DNA from: Diploptera punctata | Lineage: Eukaryota > Arthropoda > Insecta > Blattodea > Blaberidae | DNA: 64,000 nucleotides | Direction of reading: 5' to 3' | NCBI GenBank assembly: GCA_030220185.1 | Contig: JASPKZ010008351.1 | Location: forward strand, 2,297,501 to 2,361,500 | Part shown: in pieces, positions 1-47,586 of the stretch | Position numbering within the stretch: the first letter of the stretch is position 1 | Layout of the letters: each line of letters opens with the position of its first letter | Program-made: the position numbers and the translations under genes | The notes under the pieces: model-generated | What the model was told of the DNA's origin: nothing | Seen by the model: only the letters and a program-made list of their open reading frames with translations | Databases searched by the model: none

Positions 1-309
1 TGAAAACAAATGATGGTATCAGGCGACTGCCACACTTTTGGCGGAAAATCCAGAACTTCGCTGGTAATTATATTCAATGGTTATAATATAATTTTGATTA
101 TGACGTCCTATGTTGTAGCAAAGAACAGAACGACTGACAATCCGGCTGACGTCTAGTGGCAAATGTCTGAAAAAGATGGGTGTATTAAACTACTTCAACC
201 AAAAGTGCAATCTAAGGCATGAACGATGTGTCCACGAAGTTCTGCTATCAAAACAATGTAACTAGCTGATAAACTATTTGAGATAGGTTTTTTGAACGTA
301 TTCTACATC

Positions 310-587
310 TCTCAAAGTTTTATATTTAATTAATGTTGGGAAGTAAACATTATGAGGTATAATCATTAAAATTCATCGGAGAACATATTGTTTAAACAAG
401 TCACCTCATAGGATTCATGCTTCCATGATATCGCGATTTCAAACATAATCATGTTCATCGTCAGTCGGAGTTATGGCTGACGATGAACATGACTATGTTT
501 GAAATCGCGATATCATGGAAGCATGAATCATATGAGGTGAGTTGTTTAAACAATATGTTCTCCGATGAATTTTAATCTCAAAGTTTT
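310..587. mobile_element. Foldback element with 99-bp arms and 12-bp target duplication
   Basis: Arms at 366-464 and 477-575 are near-perfect reverse complements around a 12-base loop. The 12-mer TCTCAAAGTTTT occurs at 310-321 and again at 576-587, consistent with a target-site duplication, so the insertion would be 322-575 including about 44 bases of left tail. No ORF. Non-autonomous; the mobilising family is unknown. Confidence 0.75.
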
Positions 588-934
588 GTTTACATTTGTT
601 GCAGATTATGATTTAAACGACAATGACGACACCACAGAAAAATACCCAATGTTTATGGTGGTATGCTGTAGTATGATCACATTATTTCAATAAAGACTTT
701 GTAGCATTGTCGTTATAATTACTCAATTTTAAATTCTTGTATTTGGTTATACATGTACCTAGCTCTTGTTTGAGAAAGATTAGGAAAACCAATGCCTGAA
801 GAAGCGGATGCTATTCAGATTGGGACTATGAGTTTAAAAAGTGGTTTGTATTTATCATGGAAGTAATAATTGCGCAAGACTTTAAATGTGAATTCCTTAG
901 AGTGAAAATAAACAGATCATGTTTATTAAGCCAT
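588..934. other. Unassigned AT-rich DNA
   Basis: No coding, tRNA-like or repeat signal recognised. Confidence 0.5.
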
Positions 935-1085
935 TTGTATCAGGCAGTAGAGTTTGAGACTGGTATTCTGGAGGTCCCGGGTGCAAACCCCGGTGTCAGA
1001 CAATCTGATAGAGGTTTTTTCATGATTTTTCTCAGTTGTCAAGGCAAATACTGGGTTGAAATTTCAGCACCAGGGCTCATTGCAT
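935..1085 (+). repeat. Possible tRNA-derived SINE head
   Basis: GGCAGTAGAG resembles a degenerate A box and GGTGCAAACCC a B box in tRNA-like spacing, followed by an unrelated T-rich body. Only one copy was seen in the window, so this is a weak call. Confidence 0.35.
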
Positions 1086-1104
1086 TATATAATTTTATAA
1101 TATT

Positions 1105-1480
1105 AAATACAATTTTTTTTTGTCCCGCGCCATAGCCGAGCGGTTAAGGTAGGAAGCCTTGGCGCAGAGCTACGGGACTTGCGCTGGTTCGAGTCTCCAT
1201 GGGGGAAGAAATTTTCTCATGGTATTTCGGCCAGTATGGGACCGGTGCCCACCCAGCATCGTGAGGCAATTGGGTAGCTACAATAAGTAGCGGCTCCAGG
1301 TTGAGGAACCAGCTATAACGGCTGGGGGACTCGACATGCTAACCACATGTCACCCCTACACTGGCTGTTGATCATCTCCCTCTGTGATTGACACATGTGG
1401 ATGTGAAGGGCCAGCAGCCGGCTGGTAAAAGGGCAACCGCTGAAAAGTGGAAAGACCCTCAGTCGGAAATACAATTTTTT
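1105..1480 (+). mobile_element. SINE-D, nearly complete
   Basis: The tRNA-like head CATAGCCGAGCGGTTAAGG with B box GGTTCGAGTCT is followed by a body shared with 1529-1765 and 60541-60785. The 14-base duplication AAATACAATTTTTT flanks it at 1105-1118 and 1467-1480, putting the element at 1119-1466. Confidence 0.8.
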
Positions 1481-1528
1481 ATAATTTCCTTTAATATTTT
1501 CCATACAGTACCGTATATAATATGCGTT

Positions 1529-1765
1529 CCGCACCATAGCCGAGCTGTCTAAGACGCAGAGCTTTTGAGTTCCCATGGACAATAAATTTCCTCATGTAAT
1601 TTCGATCAGTGAATGACCACCCAGCATCATGTAATTTGATTAGCTACGATAAGTAGTGATTCAAGGTCGAGAAAACATATAACACCTGTTAACGCATGTC
1701 ATCCCTACACTAGCTAGATGATCTTCCACCTCTGTGATTGAAAAACATCTACAAATCTTAGTAGT
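1529..1765 (+). mobile_element. SINE-D, degenerate copy
   Basis: CACCATAGCCGAGCTGTCTAAG head and the CCACCCAGCATCATG, CATGTCATCCCTACACT and CCTCTGTGATTG body match the copy at 1119-1466, but the region around the B box is decayed or deleted. Confidence 0.65.
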
Positions 1766-1770
1766 TTGCA

Positions 1771-2860
1771 ATAACTATTTAACTCATGCCCCAATCACAT
1801 TTCAATTAATTTTGTTTTACAACCAATGACAGTCGTCCTTTATCGTCTCGTGCTTTTGTGATAAAGAAAGCTCGTCCTTTAAATATTTTGAACAGGTCAG
1901 ATCATTATTTTGCAGTGACTGACTCTTCAACAAATACATTGATTGTAGCAAATAATGAACAGACTCCCTTCGAACTACACATGTGATAATTCTGTATTCA
2001 ATAATTATGTTTTTAAATAATGGTTTTATTGAGTTGTTTACTAATAAATAAATTAATAACCCATAATGTTGGTTATAATATACAGTTTGATATGTTAAAT
2101 TTTTTCTCCACTAGAGTGCATTCGTCCACCGCTGTGGTCTCGAGGTAGCGTGCTGCCTTGTCATGCAGCGGGCCCGGCTTCGATCCCCGTTCGGGGCAGT
2201 TTTTCTGGGTGAGGTTTTTATCGGGGTTTTTCCTCACCTGTGAAACAAATGTCAGGAAAACTTTAAGGCTCAAACGGTCCCCGAAATCATATGGCCACCT
2301 GGTTGAGTGGTAGACAAGACCTTAAGGCCTTAACTCTGCCAGGTAAAATAAAGCTATTATTATTATTATTATCATCCTCATCCTTATCATTATCATCACC
2401 ATCATCATCCTTCACCGGTGTGGAAAGCAACGGGAAGCTACCACACCTACAATTCGCTAGTAAAGCTGCAAGCAAAGCATGAAAATGCTATGATTGCAGT
2501 GAAGGACGTGCCTTCGGGTAGAATTACTATGGATGGATGGAGGGTGCATTCTTACAATATTGCGATCCTATTTGGCAATATATAATATGATCAAGTTGCA
2601 GTGAACGAACAAATGAAACATAACCAAACATTTCTGATTTGTTTTAAAACATCGCCATTTAAATTAATTATATAAATATTTAAAAATACCGGTAACTATA
2701 TACATAATGATTTTTGAGTAAAGAGGTTAATTTTATTCGTTAAATAGTCCTAACTAATACCACTCTTAATTTCCAAATCCTCCAGATAAATTCGGACGTC
2801 ACTTCGTGACTCGTGAATTTATCGATAATTTGGAAATCACTCGTGACATTACTTATGATA
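1771..2860 (-). repeat. REP-P copy 1, split by a SINE
   Basis: Reverse-strand copy of the REP-P repeat. It starts with the ACTATTTAACTCATGCCCC end and finishes with the hairpin end (TCACTTCGTGACTCGTGAATTTA). The initiator-like TCAGTCACTG is kept (reverse strand near 1916) but the TATATATA motif is lost. A SINE-A insertion interrupts it at 2124-2540. Confidence 0.8.
2113..2551 (+). mobile_element. SINE-A with nested LINE tail, inserted in REP-P
   Basis: The tRNA-like head CCGCTGTGGTCTCGAGG has B box GGCTTCGATCCCC; the body GTGAGGTTTTTATCGGGG and the tail CGGTGTGGAAAGCAACGGG are family-typical. AGAGTGCATTC (2113-2123) and AGGGTGCATTC (2541-2551) are the duplicated target. Within it, 2291-2372 is a retroelement 3' tail (TGGTTGAGTGG...GGCCTTAACTCTGCCAGG) ending in (ATT)n. 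Confidence 0.85.
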
Positions 2861-3296
2861 CATTATAAATATTCCATTTAATATTACGTAGTGCAGAGCC
2901 TTACCGTAGCGCAGGAGCTGTCTTGTAGATCTCGCAGCTGAATAGCCATATTGGTAACATGGATTTTGTTGTCTCCCAGAACATCCAAGGAATATTGTGA
3001 TCCGGAGAGTCGTGCGAAACCTTCTCGAGCAATCCACACTTTTAATGGCAAGAACTATAACATTACCATTGTACATCAATCTCGTATAATACATTTTACA
3101 AATAAATAACGTTCTTCGAAACATAACCGCAAAGAAATTGTTAACAGTTAATCAATAATTGATAGGAAGTAACAATATGAGGTAACTTATTAAGAGATTG
3201 AATCGAAGATATACATCTTCCTCATATTTTGTTTTCTCATCTGTACATGTTTCTGGAGAATTCGTCACCATTTTCAACTATTCTCTAAAATATACA
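2861..3296. other. Unassigned DNA
   Basis: A minus-strand frame at 2849-3124 is open but has no recognisable family. Nothing else is supported. Confidence 0.45.
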
Positions 3297-3582
3297 GAAA
3301 GAGAGAGAGAGAGAGAGGAGAGAGAGGAGAGAGAGGAGAGAGGAGGAGAGAGAGAGAAAAATAGAGAGTGAAAGAAAGGAAGAGAGAGAGAGAAGAGAGA
3401 AAGAGAGAGAGAGAGAAAGAGAAAGAGATAGAGAGAGAGGGAGAGGGAGGAAGAGAGAGAGAGGGAGAGAGGAAGAGAGAGAGAGAGAGGGAGAGAGAGA
3501 GGAAGAGAGAGAGAGGGAGAGAGATGGAGAGAGAGAGGGAGAGAGAGAGAGGGGGAGAGAGAGAGAGAGAAAGAGAGAGAAA
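3297..3582. repeat. (GA)n-rich tract
   Basis: About 285 bp of purine-only, imperfect GA/GGA/GAAA repeat. The long open frames across it (SLSLSL or EREREK repeats) are composition artefacts. Confidence 0.95.
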
Positions 3583-3833
3583 CATAATCCCGATCAATCA
3601 CAACAAATCTAAAGAATTGAAACAACGGAATTGAATTTCCTCATGAAATACAGCATTTACACTACTTAATCATCAGTATACATGGTGTACGGAAATTTCC
3701 ATTACAAATTTTGAGGGCTTTTAGAGGGGACTGAGTAGATAACGTTTTGAGTAGGAACCCTCGTTCGGAAACGTACCGTTTTCGTTATGCAAGTAAAGTT
3801 CAAATGAAAATCATATTTGAAGATACTTTTTTT

Positions 3834-3905
3834 TCGCCCAGACTGAGACTCGAACCCAAGGATCTTTGGCTTTCCGTGCCAATGCTGTACCAACTGGATT
3901 AAGAA
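3834..3905 (-). repeat. tRNA-like SINE head fragment
   Basis: On the minus strand TGGTACAGCATTGGCACGG looks like a D-arm/A box and GGGTTCGAGTCTCAG a B box. It does not match SINE-A to SINE-D closely. Confidence 0.45.
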
Positions 3906-4349
3906 TGAGGACTCCATGTTTAGAAAAATATTCTGTAGCAAACAATTACACAACAACATAAATATTCAAAACAACCATTTTACTAATTCCGAGTTCTTCG
4001 AACATAACTCTAGTCTCCGAGTGCTTTATCGCTTGAAGAGGGATCCAAGACGTTTCGAGCGGTAAACAGATATACAGTGTCAGCAAGAATGAAAATCTAT
4101 ATAGGTACTGAATTTCTCTCATTCTTGTAATATGTATTATTGTTTCATAGCGGAAAATATAATTTTATTAAAGGCAATTATGATTTTCTGCGGAGGGTAT
4201 TTTTTTACATTCCGGAGTGTGTTACCCATCCTGCTAACCTCTGAAATAAACTCTGGTTTTTGTTTCTCGATCGAGGGTTTCGGTTGTGATGAGAAGTTGG
4301 AGAATGAAAGAGAATTTGAAGGTACAAGTACCGGCAGACAATATGTGTT

Positions 4350-4776
4350 TCAAAACCTTTTTCTTCTTCTTGTAAGCCTATGTTTCCCTTAACAGAGATT
4401 TAGGCGCTCTCCCCTACAGGGAAGAATTTGAACCATACTAATTTAGTTACACTTGTTTTCGTATAGATGTCATTTGAGTGGTCCGTGGTCAGCGTTCCGT
4501 CTCATACTGACATCTAGGAAACCAAGGTAGTACTAGGACGGGAAAATTCGGTAAATTTTGCTTAGAGGCCTTTCATTCAGGCTTAAGGATCTTTTACGAG
4601 CCTAAAAATCTTCAGACTCGGGACCCACAGCTTAAAGTCCCTCCCGGAGGACTTGCTCCTTGGATATTTCTATCCTAAAAAATCCATCGACCCCGGCCGG
4701 GTTTGAACCCGCGACCCTCGGGACCAGAGGCAAGGAGCATAACCACTAGTCCACCGCGGCCGATCAAAACCTTTTT
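4350..4776 (-). mobile_element. SINE-B, complete
   Basis: Reverse-strand copy with tRNA-like head (GGCCGCGGTGGACTAGTGG, B box GGTTCAAACCC) and the body GGGAGGGACTTTAAGC. The 13-base TCAAAACCTTTTT at 4350-4362 and 4764-4776 is the target-site duplication; the element is 4363-4763. Confidence 0.9.
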
Positions 4777-4869
4777 ACATAGCTAATTTACCTATTTTAT
4801 AAATTTTATAAACAAAATAAAATTATCCAAAATTATTTTTTAGCAAAAAAGGGCACCAAAATTTTACAG

Positions 4870-5293
4870 AAAACAAATCAATCCCTGCCCTACCATTCTG
4901 CAAAAATTATAATTAAAAGAAACTTCCAGAAAGAACTGATGGAGCACTTCAAATCACAAAGTAATGAGAAACCATGGGCAGATATCTCGCAGAATAAAAA
5001 CTTAATACCTGAACAACCAAGACACGAAGCAGTAGCAACATTCAGACTGTTAACAGGCCATGACTACCTGGCAGCACACCTCCATAAAATTGGAATCTTC
5101 AACTCTCCAAACTGTATCCTGTGCCAAGACAATAACACTACCATGAACAAAGATCATCTTGCTAGCTGTGAGGCTCTGAAGATGTCACCTACAAGAACTC
5201 TGGCAGGACTCTATTGGGAAGCAAGAAAGCAAATGGAACACATCCAAGCTAATAGACATTGGACTACTACTACTACTGCTATAAATGATGGAT
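4870..5293 (+). mobile_element. LINE fragment, RNase H end plus zinc knuckle of ORF2
   Basis: The open frame at 4939-5293 reads HEAVATFRLLTGHDYLAAHL, then HKIGIFNSPNCILCQDNN and DHLASC. The C..C....H....C cluster after RLLTGHD is the usual C-terminal end of Jockey/R1-like LINE polymerases. A second, more decayed copy lies at 49150-49610. 5'-truncated. Confidence 0.75.
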
Positions 5294-5320
5294 AAATAAG
5301 TTACTGTACTTAATATATAT

Positions 5321-5585
5321 GGGGGACACCGTAACGTAGTGGTTAGGGCAATTCGTTGCAAGTTAGAAGATCTCGGATTCAATTCCCGAAGGGGCGGAAT
5401 TTTTAAACTGGGTTAAATCTTTTGGTGGTCCCATGGACCTGTGGTCAACTTAGCCTCTAATGGAAATGTGTACCAGACACATGTTCATGCGATATCACGC
5501 AGGACTGATAACCCGGCTGGCATCTTGTGCTAAGAGGAGCCTGTATGTCTCCAGTGCAGAGGGACCGCTTTATCTTTACTTTAGG
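5321..5585 (+). mobile_element. SINE-C, diverged copy
   Basis: The head CCGTAACGTAGTGGTTAGGG with B box GGATTCAATTCCC and the body CCTCTAATGGAAATG...CCAGACAC...TGTTCATGC match the better copy at 53690-53990. It abuts the donor of TTLL9 exon 5. Confidence 0.75.
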
Positions 5586-5607
5586 AGAATAATAATATTA
5601 TACTGAC

Positions 5608-41884
<36,277 letters not shown>

Positions 41885-42114
41885 CTTACCTGAAACGAAC
41901 AAACATAGCGGTCTAAATAAGCTAGAAATGAATAAGTATAATTGTACTTTTTGTTAGAAATTAGGAATCTCGCCTCACACCACTACCTCAACTCAACACT
42001 TTCAAACCCATGCTGTACACATTTTGTCATCTTATTTCAGGAAAAGTTTCTCCTTTCCTTCACTGGCATTTAAAAGCAGGATATCATCATCATCACTCCA
42101 GGGATTAGGCAATT

Positions 42115-42650
42115 GTCTGTTCCGACTTCATAATGCATCAGCTCAACGTCTTCTAGGTCTTCCAACATCACGTCTTCCTCTTGCTTGATAATTTCTTGCT
42201 AACAATGGATATCTCTCCTTACTCATTCCATCCATATGATCAATCCATTTCTGTCTGTAATTCGTGACCTTATCCAATAAAGGCTCTACTTTCAATTCTT
42301 CTCTTACATCCTCATTTATTATTCTATCAAGTCTTGTACATCCTTTTACTTGTCTTAGGAACCTCATCTCCGCCGTCTGTATTCTATCCTTCTGTTTTTT
42401 CAGTGGAGCCCAAGTTTCTCATCCATACAATATTGTGGGAACCGCCATAACATTATACATTTTTATCTTGGTTTCTTTTCTAATTTTATGTTTGAATGTT
42501 CTCTGTATTGTTCCACACACCGTCTGAAATTTATTTATTTTGGAGTCATTATCTCTTTCCATATTGTATCCAACATCACAGCCCAAATATTTGAAACTAG
42601 ACACCTGTTCTATACTTTGATTTTCTAAAATAATTTTGGATCTCACTGGA
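42115..42650 (-). mobile_element. LINE-C-type ORF2 C-terminus
   Basis: Encodes MRSKIILENQSIEQVSSFKY, LGCDVGYNMERDND, VPTILYG, then MRFLRQVKGCTRLDRIINED, QKWIDHMDGMSKERYP and ARGRRDVGRPRRR. Two frames, so frameshifted. Same type of end as 11545-11790. Confidence 0.88.
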
Positions 42651-43524
42651 ACTCTCCCTCTAGCAGGATAACAAGAATCGCTCTTTGATAGCTGACATTT
42701 ATGAGTGGACTGAATCCAAGCAATTTCCTGGAACCGGGTTTCTTAAGTTTTGTGGAAAAATATAACGTATAAAAAATGACCCTCCGTATTAAGGTTAAGT
42801 TTTGTATTTTAATTAGTCGAATCAGGGCTACGCTTTAGTTGAATTTTATAAAACTTAACCCAAAACTAACTTTAGGGCTATCCAGTCTTTCTATAATTGG
42901 TACTAAAATTAAATTAAAATTGAAATTAACTGTTTACTTACGATGCATCGGAATTATTAATAATGTTCATTAACCAAAGTTTGATTGGAAATTAAAAATT
43001 AGTTACGTAAGTCTGGAAAAATCTACAATATAGTTTTAAGGGATTCGTTACGTTAAGTCACCTACGCCCCAAACTTGCAGTTTTATGTTCAAGAAAATTA
43101 ATGTCCACAATATTAGTAGCTTTATAACAATACTATAACAGCCAATAATAAACGAAAATGCGCACAAGTCGTGCATAGAACTAACTAGAATTAGTGTCTT
43201 CCTACACTTCGTTTTCATAGTGTTATTAATCTGTGCAGTTCTCAATTATTGATTTGGGTAGTTTTTTTACATGTTGTTATGTGGTAACGATCACAAGATA
43301 GTTCACAAAGTTCACATACGCATGTTGTGTTAGGGTCGTGGTAGGTTTTCACTTTTCATCCTTTGTAGTGGTATCCATGCTACAACAGTCAATTGTTGTG
43401 TCCTGTTTCCAAAATAAAACGTAGATTTACATTATTAGCAATGCTAAAACACGGCCCACTTAACGACAATTCTTATCGTTATCGAATAGGCCGTAGCCAA
43501 CATGATCAATATACAATATTAACT

Positions 43525-43526
<2 letters not shown>
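42651..43526. other. Unassigned AT-rich DNA
   Basis: No family recognised; short open frames have no support. Confidence 0.45.
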
Positions 43527-43581
<55 letters not shown>

Positions 43582-43590
43582 ATATATATA
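43527..43590. repeat. (TG)n/(TA)n compound microsatellite
   Basis: GT run, TA run, TG run and TA run in succession. Confidence 0.95.
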
Positions 43591-43716
43591 TGTTAAGATC
43601 CTGCAGGAAGAAGAAGACCAGGACTTCCACTCAAAAGAATTTTGAATGCTATTTCTCTTGAGGCCAAAATAGGTCAACAAATGGCCTAAATCCGTGAATA
43701 TATCATCATAGTACAT
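43591..43716 (+). mobile_element. LINE 3' end fragment
   Basis: Encodes PAGRRRPGLPLKRILNAISL and EAKIGQQMA, then a non-coding end. The same end is on the minus strand at 61855-61970, and both copies adjoin TA-type repeats. Confidence 0.75.
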
Positions 43717-43719
43717 TCA

Positions 43720-44265
43720 CTTATAGCTGATGTAGAGTACCATTATAATTCCCATTTCTTTTCTAAAATCTGTCTTAAACTAAAAAATCTGATCTGTTGT
43801 AGACTTGTTTCTTCTAAATGCATATTGATGATCTCCTAGAATGTCATCAATATAAGGAGTAAGTCTGCTTACTAATATATTTGTTAGAATTTTGTACGAA
43901 GTTGAAAGTAATGAGATTCCCCTGTAGTATTTGCAATCAGTTTTATCTTTGTTATAAATTGGTACGATAATCGATTCTTTACATTCATCTGGAAGAGCTT
44001 ATTTTTTCCAAATCATATTAAGCAACCGGCTTATCTTGTCCGTCAATTTTTCTTCGCTGATTTTATCAGTTTTGCTGGGATCTTATCTGAAACTGATGCT
44101 TTATACATTTTCAATCTTTCTATAGCCATTTCAACCTCTAAGGCACTTGGTTGTGCGATTAGCATTTTTGCTGTCTGTAAATTATCCTCTTCAATATCTT
44201 GTTCTGTATGTACATTTAATAGCTGATTAAAGTAACTTTTCCATCTATTTAATATACTAATTACG
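43720..44265 (-). mobile_element. LINE fragment, N-terminal reverse-transcriptase region
   Basis: With stops and shifts the minus strand encodes SDKIPAKLIKSAKKNLTDKI, ALPDECKESIIVPIYNKDK, YYRGISLLSTSYKILTNIL and LGDHQYAFRRNKSTTDQIF, the classical RT motif 1-2 region (W/NYRGISLL..YK). The ADD region is not present. Confidence 0.85.
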
Positions 44266-45261
44266 ATAATTTTTTACAGAGTACCCTTCACAAGCAATGT
44301 TGGTTAAAACTTAGGAGTATTTTCGAAATTTAATGTTTAATAGCCTTTAGATCATATGACCCTTCTCAATCTTACGGAAATGGAAGACTCCAAATTAAAA
44401 AAAAAAATACTATCAACAAATATTAAGTCAGATTTTCCAGGGGCATGCATTATCTAGTAAGCCTACACATTATTTCATTTTCATATTCATTTATCAGTTA
44501 CATTTTACCATTTTACTTTGCAGACCTCCAGTTCCTTATATCAAACTTCTTGTCTACGGCCACTTTGTAACCAGTTGAAATTGTGTAATTATTTTACACT
44601 CTGTAGATCTGGACATTGAACTGAAGACTAAAAGGCAAGTAGTCTGTTGCGTGGGAGATAGAAGAGAGACACGCGATGGTATTTCTGAGACTTGCCAGAT
44701 AACCACAAATCCTGCCAGTTATAATCATGCACTTTCTCTTCATACTTCTTAATAATAATATCAAATTACCTCATTTTATAAGACGGGCCCAATTCACGCA
44801 CACAGGCAATTCCTGCCATAATTTCACAATATATTTAAGTATTTATTATACCCAGCCAGTAAATTTGTAATCGAAATTATGCCAACAACTGTCTAGTAAT
44901 TTTTCGCGTCAGAGTAAAAACTAAATCTTACACAGCGGGAGAACAAAAAGTTTGTCTGCAACAAAATAAACCACGATTAATCACAATATCCAAACAAAAT
45001 TGTGAAACAAAAATTTTAGGAATGACATCTGAGGTTTAAAAATAATTATTATTAATGGTCAACTTGTTTAATATAGGTGTATGATTTGTTGTAACTCAGT
45101 AAGAAATAGATTAACATTGTAGATTATTGTTTGTAATATTTATTTATTAATTCAGCAGGTTTCACATCTTCCTGCGCCCAGTTAATCTACTGTCATTCTC
45201 CTCCACACTTCTCTGTCATTCCAATCTCCACCGTACAGTCCTTTTCTCATCATACTGTTTT
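44266..45261. other. Unassigned AT-rich DNA
   Basis: No ORF or repeat match recognised. Confidence 0.45.
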
Positions 45262-45549
45262 AAGATAAAATAAGTTAAAATATACCTTCTTAGGTAAGAT
45301 TCGTCGTCCTCAACTTATAAAATATGCATTCTTTATGCCTGTAAGCCTTTCAGAACATCCGTTCCATCTTCAGCAGGTTCTTCTTTGCTACAATATCTAG
45401 TGTGATGGTTGATGCTGCTGGTCCTAATGTGGTGTTGTCGTGACTTGGTGTGATGTCGAAAGGCTTACAGGCATAAAGAATACATATTTTATAAGTTGAG
45501 GGCGACGGATCTTACCTAAGAAGGTATATTTTAACTTATTTTATCTTAT
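45262..45549. mobile_element. Foldback element, arms of about 92 bp
   Basis: ATAAAATAAGTTAAAATATA...CTTATAAAATATGCATTC...GCCTGTAAGCCTTTC (45262-45353) returns as its complement at 45457-45549 with about five mismatches. The 100-bp spacer is GC-richer (GCAGGTTCTTCTTTG, GATGCTGCTGGTCC). Confidence 0.88.
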
Positions 45550-45865
45550 GACTCTCCACCTCAACGGTTTTAACAATGAATTTTATTCGTATTGACTCAT
45601 ACTGTTTATAATAGGATGTTATTATATAATTTAATTAAATTTAAATTTTGTAATGAATTGGCATTCATCAGTGATAGAAAATGTATTGTTTAGGATGCGC
45701 CTGGTCTCGTCAACTGTCTTCTCTTGCATTAAAAAACAACAACGATAACAACTAACAAAAAACTGAAAACAGGCTTGTTAATGCTCAACGACTGGATATT
45801 TGTCTCCTGATCTACGGCTGGTTATGGCTGGCGGCTCTACCATCAACTTCAAAACAATATCTACA

Positions 45866-46426
45866 GAGTGATTCAGAAATATGGCTATACGTTTAATCGT
45901 ATTTTGTGACGAAAATAGTATTCTTAAAGGAAATATGATGTTATCAATGGAAAGGGAATCCTTCAAATTACAACAATAGAACAAAACAAATCAAATCACT
46001 GCTCATGTGCAGCTTGGCGGGTTGATTTTTGTGGGCTAGCGTCGAACGCCCCTCCACAATTCTCTTCGTTACTTCTGCATCCGTGCTAATACGAGGCCTT
46101 CCAGGAGGTTTGATTTTCTGCATCCTTCCCGTTTCCAGCAGTCGTTTTCTCCACTTCCCCACAGTCAACGGCTGCAATGCTACGTTAAACTCACGTCTTG
46201 CGGCCTCACGATCATTAGCATATGTTTTTGCCCATGCAGCAATTGTAATTTTGCATATTCAACGTCATTTTGACTAATCACGTAAGCTCTACACTGTTTT
46301 GTTTTATTCCATTGTTGTAATTTGAATAATTGCCTTTCCAACGGTAATTTCATACTTCCTGTAATGGCAATATTTTCATCACAACGCGATCAAACGTATA
46401 GCCATATCTATGATTCACCCCATATG
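45866..46426 (-). mobile_element. Short DNA transposon with ~120-bp inverted ends and an HTH-coding core
   Basis: The left end (AGAGTGATTCAGAAATATGG, CTATACGTTTAATCG) and the reverse-complemented right end (GGGTGAATCATAGATATGG, CTATACGTTTGATCG) align for about 120 bp. The minus-strand core (about 46245-45990) encodes AWAKTYANDREAARREFNVA, LTVGKWRKRLLETGRM, then KPPGRPRISTDAE and KRIVEG, a helix-turn-helix plus GRPR linker as in the N-terminal part of insect transposase-like proteins (DUF4817/mariner-type). No catalytic domain fits in the element, so it is non-autonomous or an internal deletion. Confidence 0.75.
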
Positions 46427-47264
46427 GGCTGAAGAGGGCATTTAAGTCCCTAAAACAGCCGGAAGAGACAGGCCACGGGCCCTGCTCGTTGATTCATCCT
46501 GGCTGCCGACTGTGCACCCGGATCAAACTGAGTGTGCGCTCGGCGGGCCGTGGGACAATGGGTATGGGTACATAAAGGATGGCTCTGCTCTTCCATCCCC
46601 ATGTCTGGTCTAGTGTAGTCTATGCCTTAATCTAAGCCAAACAAATTGCCTTCAGGAAAAAAAAAAAAAAAACGAAACATGCAGTATCATGTTGTAATGG
46701 TGCTTGTTATTTTTTAAATAAAAAATGAAGCCTGCATACAGCGAGTTGGTTAAGAGATAGCAGCAATAACAAGTAGAGCTCAAATTCATTTTTCTTCTTG
46801 GTTACCGACGCGGCGGCTATAGCTGCTCCCGGTGTTCCGGGACCGAGTTAAACTCATTTGGCGGGAAACAACATTCTTATAACTTACTTGTAATTTTCCT
46901 CAAATCCAAAATGGCAGATTTGATTTTTGTTATCCACAATTCATTTCGCCATTAATCACCATTCCATATTGAATGAATGAATTAACGTTCGGGCAGGACA
47001 ACGTCTGCCGGGTCCGCTATATATACACTATATATACACTAGATAATCTACAAGAACATTTTAAATAATACCAGTAAATTTATAAATACATTATAAGAGA
47101 TGCATGTGCCCCTGTGCCCTTACGGACGAGCCGCCCCTGCTACGACCAATTGTCTTTATACAACCAGTCCTCATTATTCGGTTTATTTTATTTTATTTTT
47201 TTACTTTAGTTTTATTTTGAGAGGGAAACATCTAGAATCTTTGGGATTATGTCCATGCGTAATG
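46427..47264. other. Unassigned DNA
   Basis: 46440-46600 is GC-rich (GCCACGGGCCCTGCTCG, GCGCTCGGCGGGCCG) and may be a retroelement leader; 46790-46860 has a second GC-rich patch. No second copy here. Confidence 0.4.
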
Positions 47265-47580
47265 TTGTCTGTATCCTATGCAAATTAATTTATCTCCAGG
47301 GCGTCTATATGTTTGCCAAATCCTTCGAAGTTTTATTTTTTCTAAAATCTTTTTCCTTATTTCTTTTGGATAGTTAATACAATTTTCTTCCTTTGCGCTT
47401 AAACTAGGCGTCGATTTCCATGTAGATTCTTGGAGTTATTTCGTAAAATACTCTGTTGCTGCATCAATATCGTCTTCGGATTTTAGGGAAATTTTTAGAT
47501 TAATATTGTTGTCTAACCACCTCCTAAATGAATCCCAGTCTGTTCTATTATTATATAGTGCAAGAGATTGTGATTTTCTG
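47265..47580 (-). mobile_element. LINE fragment, linker between endonuclease and RT
   Basis: Minus strand encodes RTDWDSFRRWLDNNINLKIS, LKSEDDIDAATEYFTK, then INYPKEIRKKILEKIKLRRI and WQTYRRPGDK, the Jockey-like stretch before the RT domain. Confidence 0.82.
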
Positions 47581-47586
47581 ATGATC

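Noticed and set aside
1126..1200. A functional tRNA gene
   Set aside because: The tRNA-like stretch lacks a proper acceptor stem and is the head of a repeated SINE-D with its own target duplication.
3274..3634. Open frames of 88-115 codons on both strands
   Set aside because: They follow from the purine-only (GA)n tract and encode only Ser-Leu or Glu-Arg repeats.
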